From contig NZ_CABJFS010000005.1 of NCBI RefSeq assembly GCF_902364945.1, forward strand, positions 1-64,000: 64,000 nt of DNA. Direction: 5' to 3'. How positions within the stretch are numbered: position 1 is the first letter of the stretch; each line of letters starts with the position of its first letter. Position numbers and translations under genes: made by a program. This document shows, in pieces, positions 56,220 to 63,646 of this stretch. This stretch comes from Collinsella aerofaciens (GTDB lineage: Bacteria > Actinomycetota > Coriobacteriia > Coriobacteriales > Coriobacteriaceae). Below the pieces are notes generated by a model. It saw only the letters and a program-made list of their open reading frames with translations. It was not told the origin of the DNA and did no database searches.

Positions 56220-56320
56220 CGCCGCTCGACGCTTACACCCCGTGCATGCGCAGAAAGCACCTGCATGGGGTCATCGACTGTATGGTCGAGGTTTGGATTT
56301 CACCTGTAACCTTTCTCTTG
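56220..56320 (-). promoter_or_regulatory. Structured leader of the MgtE-NRAMP operon (M-box-like, tentative)
   Basis: On the minus strand GGTTACAGGTGAAATCC, ATAC and later GGGGTGTAAG occur in the order seen for GTTAGGTGAGGCTCC, ATAC and GGTGTAA of the Mg2+-sensing M-box (ykoK). CTCGAC/GTCGAG and CCCC/GGGG pairings enclose a GCAG/CTGC hairpin. The spacing is shorter than in typical M-boxes. It lies about 90-190 nt upstream of the start codon. The rest of 56132-56459 holds a GGGACGTTC-type palindrome at 56424-56462. Confidence 0.35.
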
Positions 56321-56459
56321 ACCCTCATTAACCGCAGTAACTATAGCATCAGCATCGCCCTGCGGCATCGAATTTATGCGCTGCACATTGCAGGCATACC
56401 AAACGCTGACGCATCCGTGACATAGTCATTAGGGACGTTCTTAAATGACTACCCAATGA

Positions 56460-57866
56460 CTACTCTGTGGTGTCGTCGTCCTCGGCAAGTTGGGGGAACA
56501 CGGCGTCCTTGGGCATGGTGACCTTCGTCAGCGAGGTGAGCTTTTTGCTCAGCGACGTGTCCGTCTTGACCAGATCGCTCAACGTCACGATCTTGTAGCC
56601 GTCGGCAATGAGGCCGTCGATAATCTGCGGCAGCGCCTCGAGCGTCTGCTCGGCGCATTCGTCTCTATCGGTGAGCAGCACGATATTGCCCGGCGTCACC
56701 GAATCGAGCACCGTCGAGACCTGCTCGTCGGCACCGTTGAGCAGCCAGTCGCCCGAGTCGATATTCCACGAGACCACGGCGGAGACCAGGTCCATCGCAT
56801 CAATCCAGTTTTGCTCGTCAAAGGCAGCGTAGGGAGCACGCAGCAGCATCGTCTTCACGCCGGTCGCCGACTTAATCGCCTCGGTGCCTTTCGTGATCTG
56901 TTCGCGTACCGCCTCACGGTCCTGACCCTTGAGCGAATCGTCGCTGTAGCTGTTGGATCCGATCTCGCACCCGGCATCGACAATCGCCTTGGCCGTGGCG
57001 GACGAGGCCTCGACCGCATCGCCCGACAGGAAGAACGTCGCGGTGACGCCTTTCTCCTTGAGCACCTGCAAGATCTGCTTGGTCGCGCCACTCGGGCCCT
57101 CGTCAAACGTCAGCGCAACGTACTTTTCGTTACCCTTGGGCGCCACGCTGGCGCACGCAACGACGCAATCGGTAGCGGGCACAACCTCGCCGCGGTCCTG
57201 CGTCTTACCCGATTGCTCGCCGACCCACACCTCCGAGCGGCCCTGGACACCCCACGTCTGCACATACTCGATAGCGCCCGTGCCCTCGACCTTGAGCTTG
57301 GGCTCGATAACCGTAGCCTGAACCTCATGCTTCTCGTAGGTGTTACGGCCATCCTTGACCGTCACCTTCTCGCCACCCTCAAGTTCGCGGCTATCCCATT
57401 TGCCCTGTTTTATGCGCTTGCCGTCCACCTTAACCGACAGCTTTTCGCCGCCATGGCGCTTGAGCACGCTGTCATCGACGGCCAGCAGGTCGCCTGCATC
57501 GTAGGTGTCAGTCAACTCCTGGTCGTCGATAAGATTCTGCAGCGTAGAGCCCACGCGCACCGCGGTCTTTTGCCCGTTGAGTTCCACGTCCACGCTGCGG
57601 TTGACGTAGCCCACGACGGCAGCGATAAACAGCACAAGCGCACAACCCACGGCGATGAGCGCATAGGGCAGACGGGACGGTCGGCGCGGCGAGCGCCCGT
57701 TGCCGATGCGCGCACTGCGGTCGCTAAACCCGCGGCTATGGTTGAGGTACATCGCGCCGGGCTTACGGCGGCGACGGCGCTGACCGCTGGGCAGCTGCCC
57801 CAGGTCGCGGCGCGCCGTCGGACGCGCACCCGAACGCCCGTTTAAGTTGGATCCATTTTGGCGCAT
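56460..57866 (-). CDS. NodB-domain protein lacking metal-binding histidines (degenerate polysaccharide deacetylase)
   Basis: 468 aa. A basic cytoplasmic N terminus, one membrane helix (about 67-87), a DUF348/G5-like beta region (DVELNGQKTAVRVGSTLQNL) and a C-terminal NodB fold (250-440). Motif 1 reads TFDEGP (253-258) instead of TFDDGP; motif 2 reads GSNSYSDDSL (303-312) where enzymes have H(S/T)xxxH; the last motif reads VLLTD (396-400) where LLHD is usual. All metal-ligand histidines I can place are gone, so it is probably not a deacetylase. It may bind glycan. GGGAGGGCAC precedes the ATG. Confidence 0.82.
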   Translation of the reverse strand: MRQNGSNLNGRSGARPTARRDLGQLPSGQRRRRRKPGAMYLNHSRGFSDRSARIGNGRSPRRPSRLPYALIAVGCALVLFIAAVVGYVNRSVDVELNGQKTAVRVGSTLQNLIDDQELTDTYDAGDLLAVDDSVLKRHGGEKLSVKVDGKRIKQGKWDSRELEGGEKVTVKDGRNTYEKHEVQATVIEPKLKVEGTGAIEYVQTWGVQGRSEVWVGEQSGKTQDRGEVVPATDCVVACASVAPKGNEKYVALTFDEGPSGATKQILQVLKEKGVTATFFLSGDAVEASSATAKAIVDAGCEIGSNSYSDDSLKGQDREAVREQITKGTEAIKSATGVKTMLLRAPYAAFDEQNWIDAMDLVSAVVSWNIDSGDWLLNGADEQVSTVLDSVTPGNIVLLTDRDECAEQTLEALPQIIDGLIADGYKIVTLSDLVKTDTSLSKKLTSLTKVTMPKDAVFPQLAEDDDTTE

Positions 57867-57887
57867 GTGCCCTCCCCCATAAACACA

Positions 57888-57917
57888 GCAAGCCGGAGCA
57901 ACAGGTCTCCGGCTTGC
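57888..57917 (-). terminator. Hairpin after the PRC-barrel gene
   Basis: GCAAGCCGGAG pairs with CTCCGGCTTGC around ACCTGTTG, then TGTGTTTATG on the minus strand, 21 bp after the stop. Confidence 0.65.
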
Positions 57918-57938
57918 CTCCCATCATTTGGTACGTCG

Positions 57939-58694
57939 CTATTTTGTAGCTTTTGACGAGCCTCCGCTCGCCTTTTGGTATTCGTCCTTAAAGGCCTTGA
58001 ACATGCCGCGCGTCTTGCCGAGCTGCTTGCCCAGTGCGCGGCTGCCCTTGTCCACGGCAACCGACCCCTTGTCGTCGAGCACCTTGGCGCCCTTTTTGAC
58101 CTTATCGCCCACCACGACGCTGGCCTCGGCGGCCTTGGCAGCCGCACCGCCCGAATACCCGAGCGACTTGACCTCGTCCGAGACGACCATCGCGCCGTTC
58201 TCGTAGCCGCGCAGCATCGTCGGCGGCACCTGCGTGTCACCAACCAAAACACTCGAAGCAGCACCGGCGGTCACATAGAATGCCTGCACGATGCCCGAGC
58301 GCGGCTTGAACTCAACGTCCGAGCAATAGCCCACGACGTCGCCCGATTCCGTGCGCACGTCCATACCGACCCAGATGATGCAATCGTCCAGGTTGATGTC
58401 GAGGCGCTTGGCGGCGGCGGCATCGTACGTGTCCTTGACGTCATCGACCGCAATGGCGCCCTCGTAGACACCAATGGCGTCGAGCGCTACGAATCGATCG
58501 GGACGCTCGATCATGCCCGCGATATCGGACTGGCGGACCATAAAGCCGACCACGCGCGTACCGCCCGGGGTAAAGACCGGAAAGTGAATCTTTCCGAGCT
58601 TTTTAGGGCTGCGCGGCGTGCCGTCCTTTTTGGTGCGCTTGTCCTCGGTAGGCTTGCGATAGATCTTGGCGCCGACAAAATCCCCGGCGCGCAT
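57939..58694 (-). CDS. PRC-barrel domain protein
   Basis: 251 aa. Two PRC-barrel-like beta regions: FVGAKIYRKPTEDKRTKKDG into VVGFMVRQSDIAGMIERPDR, and DVRTESGDVVGYCSDVEFKP. A Lys/Ala-rich C-terminal tail (KVKKGAKVLDDKGSVAVDKG) is probably disordered. No signal peptide or helix. The start ATG overlaps the stop of the YtxH gene (TAATG), so it is translationally coupled. Function unknown; the first domain of the MgtE-like protein nearby is also PRC-like. Confidence 0.8.
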   Translation of the reverse strand: MRAGDFVGAKIYRKPTEDKRTKKDGTPRSPKKLGKIHFPVFTPGGTRVVGFMVRQSDIAGMIERPDRFVALDAIGVYEGAIAVDDVKDTYDAAAAKRLDINLDDCIIWVGMDVRTESGDVVGYCSDVEFKPRSGIVQAFYVTAGAASSVLVGDTQVPPTMLRGYENGAMVVSDEVKSLGYSGGAAAKAAEASVVVGDKVKKGAKVLDDKGSVAVDKGSRALGKQLGKTRGMFKAFKDEYQKASGGSSKATK

Positions 58695-59083
58695 TATGCC
58701 TCGGTCGAGGGCTCCGCAGCCTCGGTATCAGCCTCGACGGCGTTCTCGACCACGACGTCGGCGGCAGGCGTCACGTTGCCGCCCGAAATGGCGTCGTTGA
58801 GCTGCTCGCGCAGCTGGTCCATGCGCTCGCGGGCCAGGTCGACCTTGGCGCGCAGGTCGTCGGTCTTGGCGTCGACCATCGGGCCAAAGTCATTCACCGC
58901 GGCACGGGCCTCCTCGGCGCTGTGCTCGTAGGTGTCGCGCATATTGTCCCAGGCGTCGTTGGCGATATCGGCAGCCATGGCGCGGGTTTCGGCGCCCGAG
59001 CGCGGGGCCAGAGCAACGCCGATAATAGCGCCGGCAGCGGCACCAAAAAGTGCGCCGGAGACAAAGCTGAAAGTCTTACCCAT
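58694..59083 (-). CDS. YtxH-domain membrane protein
   Basis: 129 aa from the ATG at 59083 with GAGAGGA 6 nt upstream; another ATG 6 nt earlier is too close to that site. The N-terminal helix GKTFSFVSGALFGAAAGAIIG followed by VALAPRSGAETR is the YtxH signature (Gly-rich helix, then LAPxSGxETR, here seen in pieces). The rest is an amphipathic coil (VDLARERMDQLREQLNDAIS). Such proteins are small envelope- or stress-associated factors. Coupled to the PRC-barrel gene. Confidence 0.85.
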   Translation of the reverse strand: MGKTFSFVSGALFGAAAGAIIGVALAPRSGAETRAMAADIANDAWDNMRDTYEHSAEEARAAVNDFGPMVDAKTDDLRAKVDLARERMDQLREQLNDAISGGNVTPAADVVVENAVEADTEAAEPSTEA

Positions 59084-59219
59084 GATCATTCCTCTCCTGC
59101 GGGCACGTCGGTGCCCACCGTTTGAATGCTGTCCATTATACCCGCAGCGCATCACTTGCCGCTCCGCTCATCTGCGTACGGCAAAGGCGCAGGTACGTGA
59201 TGGTGATAAACGCGTAGGC

Positions 59220-60053
59220 CTACTCCTGAGGCATAGCCGGCATGGCCACCGTGGCACCCGGGTCCTCGCCGGCGCCGTCCACGAGCGGCAGACCGCCCTC
59301 ATGCGCAGGTCCCGCCGGAACCGTCGCCGCACCGCCAAAGACGGCAGCGGAGGCCTCGTGGTTCTCGGCAACCGCGCCCTCGGTATCAATCGCCACCTGG
59401 GGCTCGTCGTCAAAGTTGGGGACGCCCTGGGGCTCGGTGGGAACGGGCTCGGCGGTCGCATCGGCAACGAGCTCGGCGTCGACCGGCACATCGCCCTCGT
59501 CAGCGCCCTCGTCCTCGGCAGCATCTTCGCCGTTCGCAGCAGCGACGGCCTCGTGAGGATCCTTGCCCTCGGCCTCGGCGCGCATGCCCAGCACCAGGTT
59601 GCGCAGGCCCGCGACCGTACCCTCCACGTCGGGGGCAGGCTGGTCGGCGTGCAGGTACGCCCAGTCCATCATAAAGGTGGCCGACGACAGCGCACCGATG
59701 GCCAGCGCGTCGTCGGGACACGAAAGCTCGACCTCAAAGACACGCTCGTCATGCTCGCTTACGCGCGTGCGGCCGCACGAAATGCTACCGGCAAGACCGG
59801 TCTCGTTCATGAGCTCGACCGTCACGTGCTCCAGCAGGTGGCAGAGCTCGGTCTGACCCATGCAGTCCTGGAACTCGCGGCCGGAATCGCCCAGGCACAG
59901 GTGCTTGGCAATCGCCGGCACCAGGTAGTACACGCGCGCCGTGGCCTCGATGTCCTCCGAGGTCATGAGCGGCATGCCGGGGTTCACCAGCACATGCGCG
60001 CAGATCTTGTCCTCGCTGACGGTGACCTTAAGGATGTTGAACAGGCCTGCCAT
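59220..60053 (-). CDS. Uncharacterised protein with a cyanophycin-synthetase-N-like segment and acidic tail
   Basis: 277 aa. Residues 1-150 are folded: VTVSEDKICAHVLVNPGMPL, then ELCHLLEHVTVELMNETGLA with SISCGRTR. That arrangement resembles the N-terminal domain of cyanophycin synthetases (HxxEHxxLELQ...G...GKTR). Residues 160-277 are acidic, Ala/Pro-rich and probably disordered. There is no ATP-grasp or Mur ligase domain. It lies 24 bp after the CorC-type gene on the same strand, with AGGGGAGAGTT before the ATG. The similarity is short and judged by eye. Confidence 0.65.
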   Translation of the reverse strand: MAGLFNILKVTVSEDKICAHVLVNPGMPLMTSEDIEATARVYYLVPAIAKHLCLGDSGREFQDCMGQTELCHLLEHVTVELMNETGLAGSISCGRTRVSEHDERVFEVELSCPDDALAIGALSSATFMMDWAYLHADQPAPDVEGTVAGLRNLVLGMRAEAEGKDPHEAVAAANGEDAAEDEGADEGDVPVDAELVADATAEPVPTEPQGVPNFDDEPQVAIDTEGAVAENHEASAAVFGGAATVPAGPAHEGGLPLVDGAGEDPGATVAMPAMPQE

Positions 60054-60077
60054 AACTCTCCCCTACTCTTCCTTGTC

Positions 60078-61451
60078 CTACTCGTCGCCGTCGTGCGGAT
60101 TCGCGGAACCCGCACCCGACGTCGTCGGCTCGTCTACCGAAGACTCGGAATCCTTCTTATCGGTTTCGGCCGGAGCGATCACGCGAATGAGCGAGATGCG
60201 CTGGCCACGCATCGACTGCACTTTAAACTTGTACCCCGCGACCTCAAACACCTCTCCGATGTCGGGCACCGAGTCGCAAAGCTCCAAAATCCAGCCGGCG
60301 ATGGTCTCATAATCATCGCTTTCCTCGAGCGGCCAACCAAGCTCAATCGCGTCATCGCACGAAAAACGCCCATCGACGAGCCACTCGCGGCGCGAAAGGC
60401 GCGTGAGGTACTTGTTGTCGGGGTCGAACTCGTCCTCGATCTCGCCCACGATCTCCTCGACGATGTCCTCGATGGTGATGATGCCGGCCGTACCGCCGTA
60501 CTCGTCCACGACCACTACGATCTGGTCGTGCGAGGTCTGCATCTCGGACAGCAGCGGCAGGATGTCCTTGGTGTCGGGCACAAAGGTGGCGTCGCGCAAA
60601 AAGTCGGCGATAGGCTGGTCGCCCTTGCCGTCGAGCGAGGGCTGGATCAGGTCCTTGATGTGCGCGATGCCGGCGACGTTGTCGGGATCCTCGTGATAGA
60701 CGGGGATGCGGCTAAAGCCGGTCTGGCGCATGGTGGACAGCACGTCGGCGACCGTCTCGTCGTCCTCGCACATGGTGGTGTCCACGCGCGGCACCATGAC
60801 CTCGCGAGCCACGGTGTCGCCCAGGTCGAAGATCTCGTGAATCATGCGCTTTTCCTCGTCGAGCAGGTCATCCTGCTCCGAGACCATGTACTTGATCTCT
60901 TCCTCCGAGACGTTCTGGCGGTCATCGGCGCTCTTGATGCGCAAGATGCGGGCCAGGCCGTCGGAGCAGGCACCGGTCAGCCACACGAGCGGGCGGGCGA
61001 TCTTTTGGAACACGGAGAGCGGTCCCACGACCTGCTTGGATACGCCCTCGGCGTTAGCAAGGCCGATGCGCTTGGGCACGAGCTCGCCGATCACGATGGA
61101 CACAAAGGCGACGGCGACGGTGATGATGACCGGCGCCAGGCCGCGCGCGATGGCGGAAAGCGGCGCGATGCCAAAGCTCATGAGCCATGTGGCGAGCGGG
61201 TCGGACAGGCTCGTCGAGGCGACGGCGGACGAGGCGAAGCCCACGAGCGTGATGGCGACCTGAATGGTGGCGAGCAGCTGGTCGGAATCGGCGGCAAGCT
61301 GGACGGCGCGCTCGGCGCGCTTATCGCCCTCCTCGGCATCGTGTTCCAACACGGCGCGCTTAGCCGTGGTGAGAGCCATCTCGGACATGGAGAAGTAGCC
61401 GTTGATAAGCGTTAAAACGAGCGTGGTAATAAGGGAGATGGTTATGTCCAT
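60078..61451 (-). CDS. CNNM/CorC (HlyC) family membrane protein
   Basis: 457 aa. DUF21/CNNM membrane domain in residues 1-190 (LITTLVLTLINGYFSMSEMA, AIARGLAPVIITVAVAFVSI), a CBS pair (VPRVDTTMCEDDETVADVLS; DATFVPDTKDILPLLSEMQT) and a C-terminal CorC_HlyC domain (TRLSRREWLVDGRFSCDDAI; GYKFKVQSMRGQRISLIRV). Members act in Mg2+/Co2+ handling, often as Mg2+ exporters or Na+-coupled pumps. With MgtA, the MgtE-like and NRAMP-type genes this makes four Mg-linked genes in the window. Likely operon with the 59220 gene. Confidence 0.92.
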   Translation of the reverse strand: MDITISLITTLVLTLINGYFSMSEMALTTAKRAVLEHDAEEGDKRAERAVQLAADSDQLLATIQVAITLVGFASSAVASTSLSDPLATWLMSFGIAPLSAIARGLAPVIITVAVAFVSIVIGELVPKRIGLANAEGVSKQVVGPLSVFQKIARPLVWLTGACSDGLARILRIKSADDRQNVSEEEIKYMVSEQDDLLDEEKRMIHEIFDLGDTVAREVMVPRVDTTMCEDDETVADVLSTMRQTGFSRIPVYHEDPDNVAGIAHIKDLIQPSLDGKGDQPIADFLRDATFVPDTKDILPLLSEMQTSHDQIVVVVDEYGGTAGIITIEDIVEEIVGEIEDEFDPDNKYLTRLSRREWLVDGRFSCDDAIELGWPLEESDDYETIAGWILELCDSVPDIGEVFEVAGYKFKVQSMRGQRISLIRVIAPAETDKKDSESSVDEPTTSGAGSANPHDGDE

Positions 61452-61559
61452 CGGGAGTTTCTCGAACCTCCAAGATTCGGGACGTTAGGTCGTAAGCGTA
61501 GGTGACGGATAGGGCAATTGCGCCGGTCGCCCGTGGGAGCGGGGCCGTGGGCGCGGTCG

Positions 61560-62243
61560 CTAGATTACGAAGAGGATCACCGCCATGAACTGGAAGATGC
61601 TGCCGGCGAGCACCCACAAGTGGAAAACACTGTGCAGATAGCGCACGTTTTTGGCGATATAGAACGGCACGCCCACGGTATAGCACACGCCGCCGACGGC
61701 GAGCAGGGCAAGCGCCACGGGGTTGAGCAGCGACACGAGCTCGGGCAGCTTAAAGACGATGAGCCAGCCCATCAGCAGGTAGACCAGGCCGCTTACCCAG
61801 TGCGGCTGGCGCTCGCGCATAAAGCACTCGAGGGCAATGCCGATAATGGCGATGGCCCATACGGCGAAGAACAGCGCAGCGCCGCCGTCGTTTGCGAGCG
61901 TGATGAGGCAAAACGGCGTATAGCTGCCGGCTATGAGCAGGTAGATGCAGCTGTGGTCGATGATGCGAAACACACGCTTGGCGCCCGCGGGCTGAATCGC
62001 GTGGTAGAGCGTGGAGGCTAGGTATTCGAGGATAATGCTGACACCATAGACAATCGCCGCGGCCATGTGGGCCGGGCCTCCGCCGCGCAGGGCAGCGAAT
62101 ACGATCAGGAGCACCAGGCCCGCGATACCCAGCAGGCAGCCGACACCATGGGTGACGGAGTTCATGATCTCCTCGCCCACCGTGTAGTGTGGAACGGCCG
62201 CGGTCTTGGGTCGCGGCTTAGAACTGTCGCTCGAATCGGACAT
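61560..62243 (-). CDS. Hemolysin III / PAQR-like membrane protein
   Basis: 227 aa from the ATG at 62243; a TTG 18 bp upstream sits inside GGAGG and is unlikely. Seven membrane helices with family motifs EEIMNSVTHGVGCLLGIAGL, LEYLASTLYHAIQ, RIIDHSCIYLLIAGSYTPF and VRYLHSVFHLWVLAGS; the His and Asp residues are those of the presumed zinc site of PAQR hydrolases. Probably in membrane lipid or ceramidase-like chemistry rather than haemolysis. Confidence 0.92.
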   Translation of the reverse strand: MSDSSDSSKPRPKTAAVPHYTVGEEIMNSVTHGVGCLLGIAGLVLLIVFAALRGGGPAHMAAAIVYGVSIILEYLASTLYHAIQPAGAKRVFRIIDHSCIYLLIAGSYTPFCLITLANDGGAALFFAVWAIAIIGIALECFMRERQPHWVSGLVYLLMGWLIVFKLPELVSLLNPVALALLAVGGVCYTVGVPFYIAKNVRYLHSVFHLWVLAGSIFQFMAVILFVI

Positions 62244-62344
62244 GCCGGTTACATCCTCCAACGTAAAGAGTTCTCAACACTATATCAAAGCGTCTAGGTA
62301 CGTGCGAAATTTGCACCATACGTGACCCTTTGTTTACCCATTCT

Positions 62345-62412
62345 TTGTCTGTTGACGCATCAACGGCGAACGTCCATAATGCGCTTGCATTAAATGTTGA
62401 TGTATTAACATC
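62345..62412. promoter_or_regulatory. Two palindromes upstream of the 62430 gene
   Basis: GTTGACGCATCAAC (about 62350-62363) and ATGTTGATGTATTAACAT (62395-62412), the second ending 18 bp before the start codon. Probable operators of a repressor that I cannot identify. Confidence 0.45.
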
Positions 62413-62429
62413 TTATAGGAAAGCTTCTT

Positions 62430-63395
62430 ATGTCTCAAAACGCACGTTCCCATCGAAAGCTCAAGATAGCCGGCATCGTTGCACTGGTGGCTGTCGTTGC
62501 GCTGCTCGGATTTGCCGGCAACTTTCTGTTTGACTTCGCGCTGAATCCCCGCGCGCCATACACCATGAAGATGATGCAGGATAGCAAGAACGACAAAGAA
62601 GGTGAGCAGCCGGATGCCGAGGATACCGAGGCGCGGGCATGGTTTAAAGAGATCCGCAAGAGCAGCAGCCTCACCGCAGATGACGGAACCGAGCTCGCCG
62701 CTTGGTATTTTGCCGCCTCGGAGAGCACGCACGACTACGCCGTCTGCCTGCATGGATATACCAACGAGCCCATCGGTATGGCCCGATACGTCAAGCGATT
62801 CCACGACCGCGGCATGAACGTACTCGCACCCGCCGCCCGCGCCCACGAGCGCTCCGGCGGCGACTATATCGGCATGGGCTGGCCCGAGCGCCTCGACATC
62901 GTCGCATGGATCGAGCGAATCGTTCAGGCTGACCCCGAGGCGCGCATCCTGGTCTTTGGCGAGTCGATGGGTGCAGCAACCGCCATGAACGTCGCGGGGG
63001 AATCTCTGCCCGCAAACGTGAAATGCATTATCGAGGACTGCGGTTATACGAGTGTTTGGGACGAGTTTTCTCTGCAGCTCAAGGACGTGTTCGGCCTGCC
63101 CAGCTTTCCTTTGCTCGATGTAGCAAACTTGGTGTGCAACGTGCGCGCGGGCTACGACTTTCATAAGGCGAGCAGTGTGGAGCAACTCAAACACGCGACG
63201 GTTCCCATGCTGTTTATCCACGGCGACCAGGACACCTTTGTGCCGTACAGTATGCTCGACCAAAACTACGAGGCGTGCGCCAGCAAGGTTAAACAGAAGC
63301 TCACTATCCACGGCGCCACCCACGCCAAGAGCGCGCAAGTTGACCCCGAGCTCTACTGGAATACGGTCGACGACTTCCTCGATAGGAATTTTTAG
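62430..63395 (+). CDS. Membrane-anchored alpha/beta hydrolase
   Basis: 321 aa. An N-terminal helix (residues 12-33, KIAGIVALVAVVALLGFAGN) anchors a hydrolase domain facing outward. Oxyanion region VCLHGYTNE, nucleophile FGESMGAATAM (Ser179), acid in FIHGDQDTFVP and His in HGATHAKSA. This is the BEM46/YqkD-like (S9-type) fold found in many Firmicutes. Substrate unknown. AGGAAAGCTTCTT precedes the ATG, and two palindromes upstream suggest repressor control. Confidence 0.88.
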   Translation: MSQNARSHRKLKIAGIVALVAVVALLGFAGNFLFDFALNPRAPYTMKMMQDSKNDKEGEQPDAEDTEARAWFKEIRKSSSLTADDGTELAAWYFAASESTHDYAVCLHGYTNEPIGMARYVKRFHDRGMNVLAPAARAHERSGGDYIGMGWPERLDIVAWIERIVQADPEARILVFGESMGAATAMNVAGESLPANVKCIIEDCGYTSVWDEFSLQLKDVFGLPSFPLLDVANLVCNVRAGYDFHKASSVEQLKHATVPMLFIHGDQDTFVPYSMLDQNYEACASKVKQKLTIHGATHAKSAQVDPELYWNTVDDFLDRNF

Positions 63396-63434
63396 GGAAA
63401 AAGCGGCGTCTGGGGATTTATCTAACCCCCTATT

Positions 63435-63563
63435 TTCGGAAGTATGCGGCAAAATCTGGAACTGCCGACCAGACCGCAGTTTTACCAACAATTTATCAGG
63501 GGTTTTGTTGCCAAAAAATGTCGTGTGCTCGGCGGTCTCGAAATTTGCCGCATACTTCCGGAA
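63435..63563. repeat. Inverted repeat TTCGGAAGTATGCGGCAAA flanking 86 bp
   Basis: Arms at 63435-63455 and 63542-63563 match over about 20 bp (one extra base on the right). Inside, AACTGC/GCAGTT and GACC/GGTC can pair. It is directly followed by a terminator. Resembles the other intergenic palindromic units of the window in design, not in sequence. Confidence 0.65.
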
Positions 63564-63600
63564 AGCCGCCCGCAAGCGCTGTGCTCACGGGCGGCTTTTG
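63562..63600 (+). terminator. Intrinsic terminator between convergent genes
   Basis: AAAGCCGCCCG (63562-63572) pairs with CGGGCGGCTTT (63588-63598), then TTTG. Serves the 62430 gene and perhaps the convergent DUF362 gene. Confidence 0.75.
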
Positions 63601-63646
63601 CTAACGTTGCGCTACAAAAGCGCTTGATATGTCCAATAGACAGGTG

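Noticed and set aside
58932..61415. 827-aa open frame on the plus strand
   Set aside because: It runs antisense across four convincing minus-strand genes (YtxH, 59220 gene, CorC); its translation is His/Gly/Arg/Val-rich without any domain, typical of a GC-rich shadow frame.
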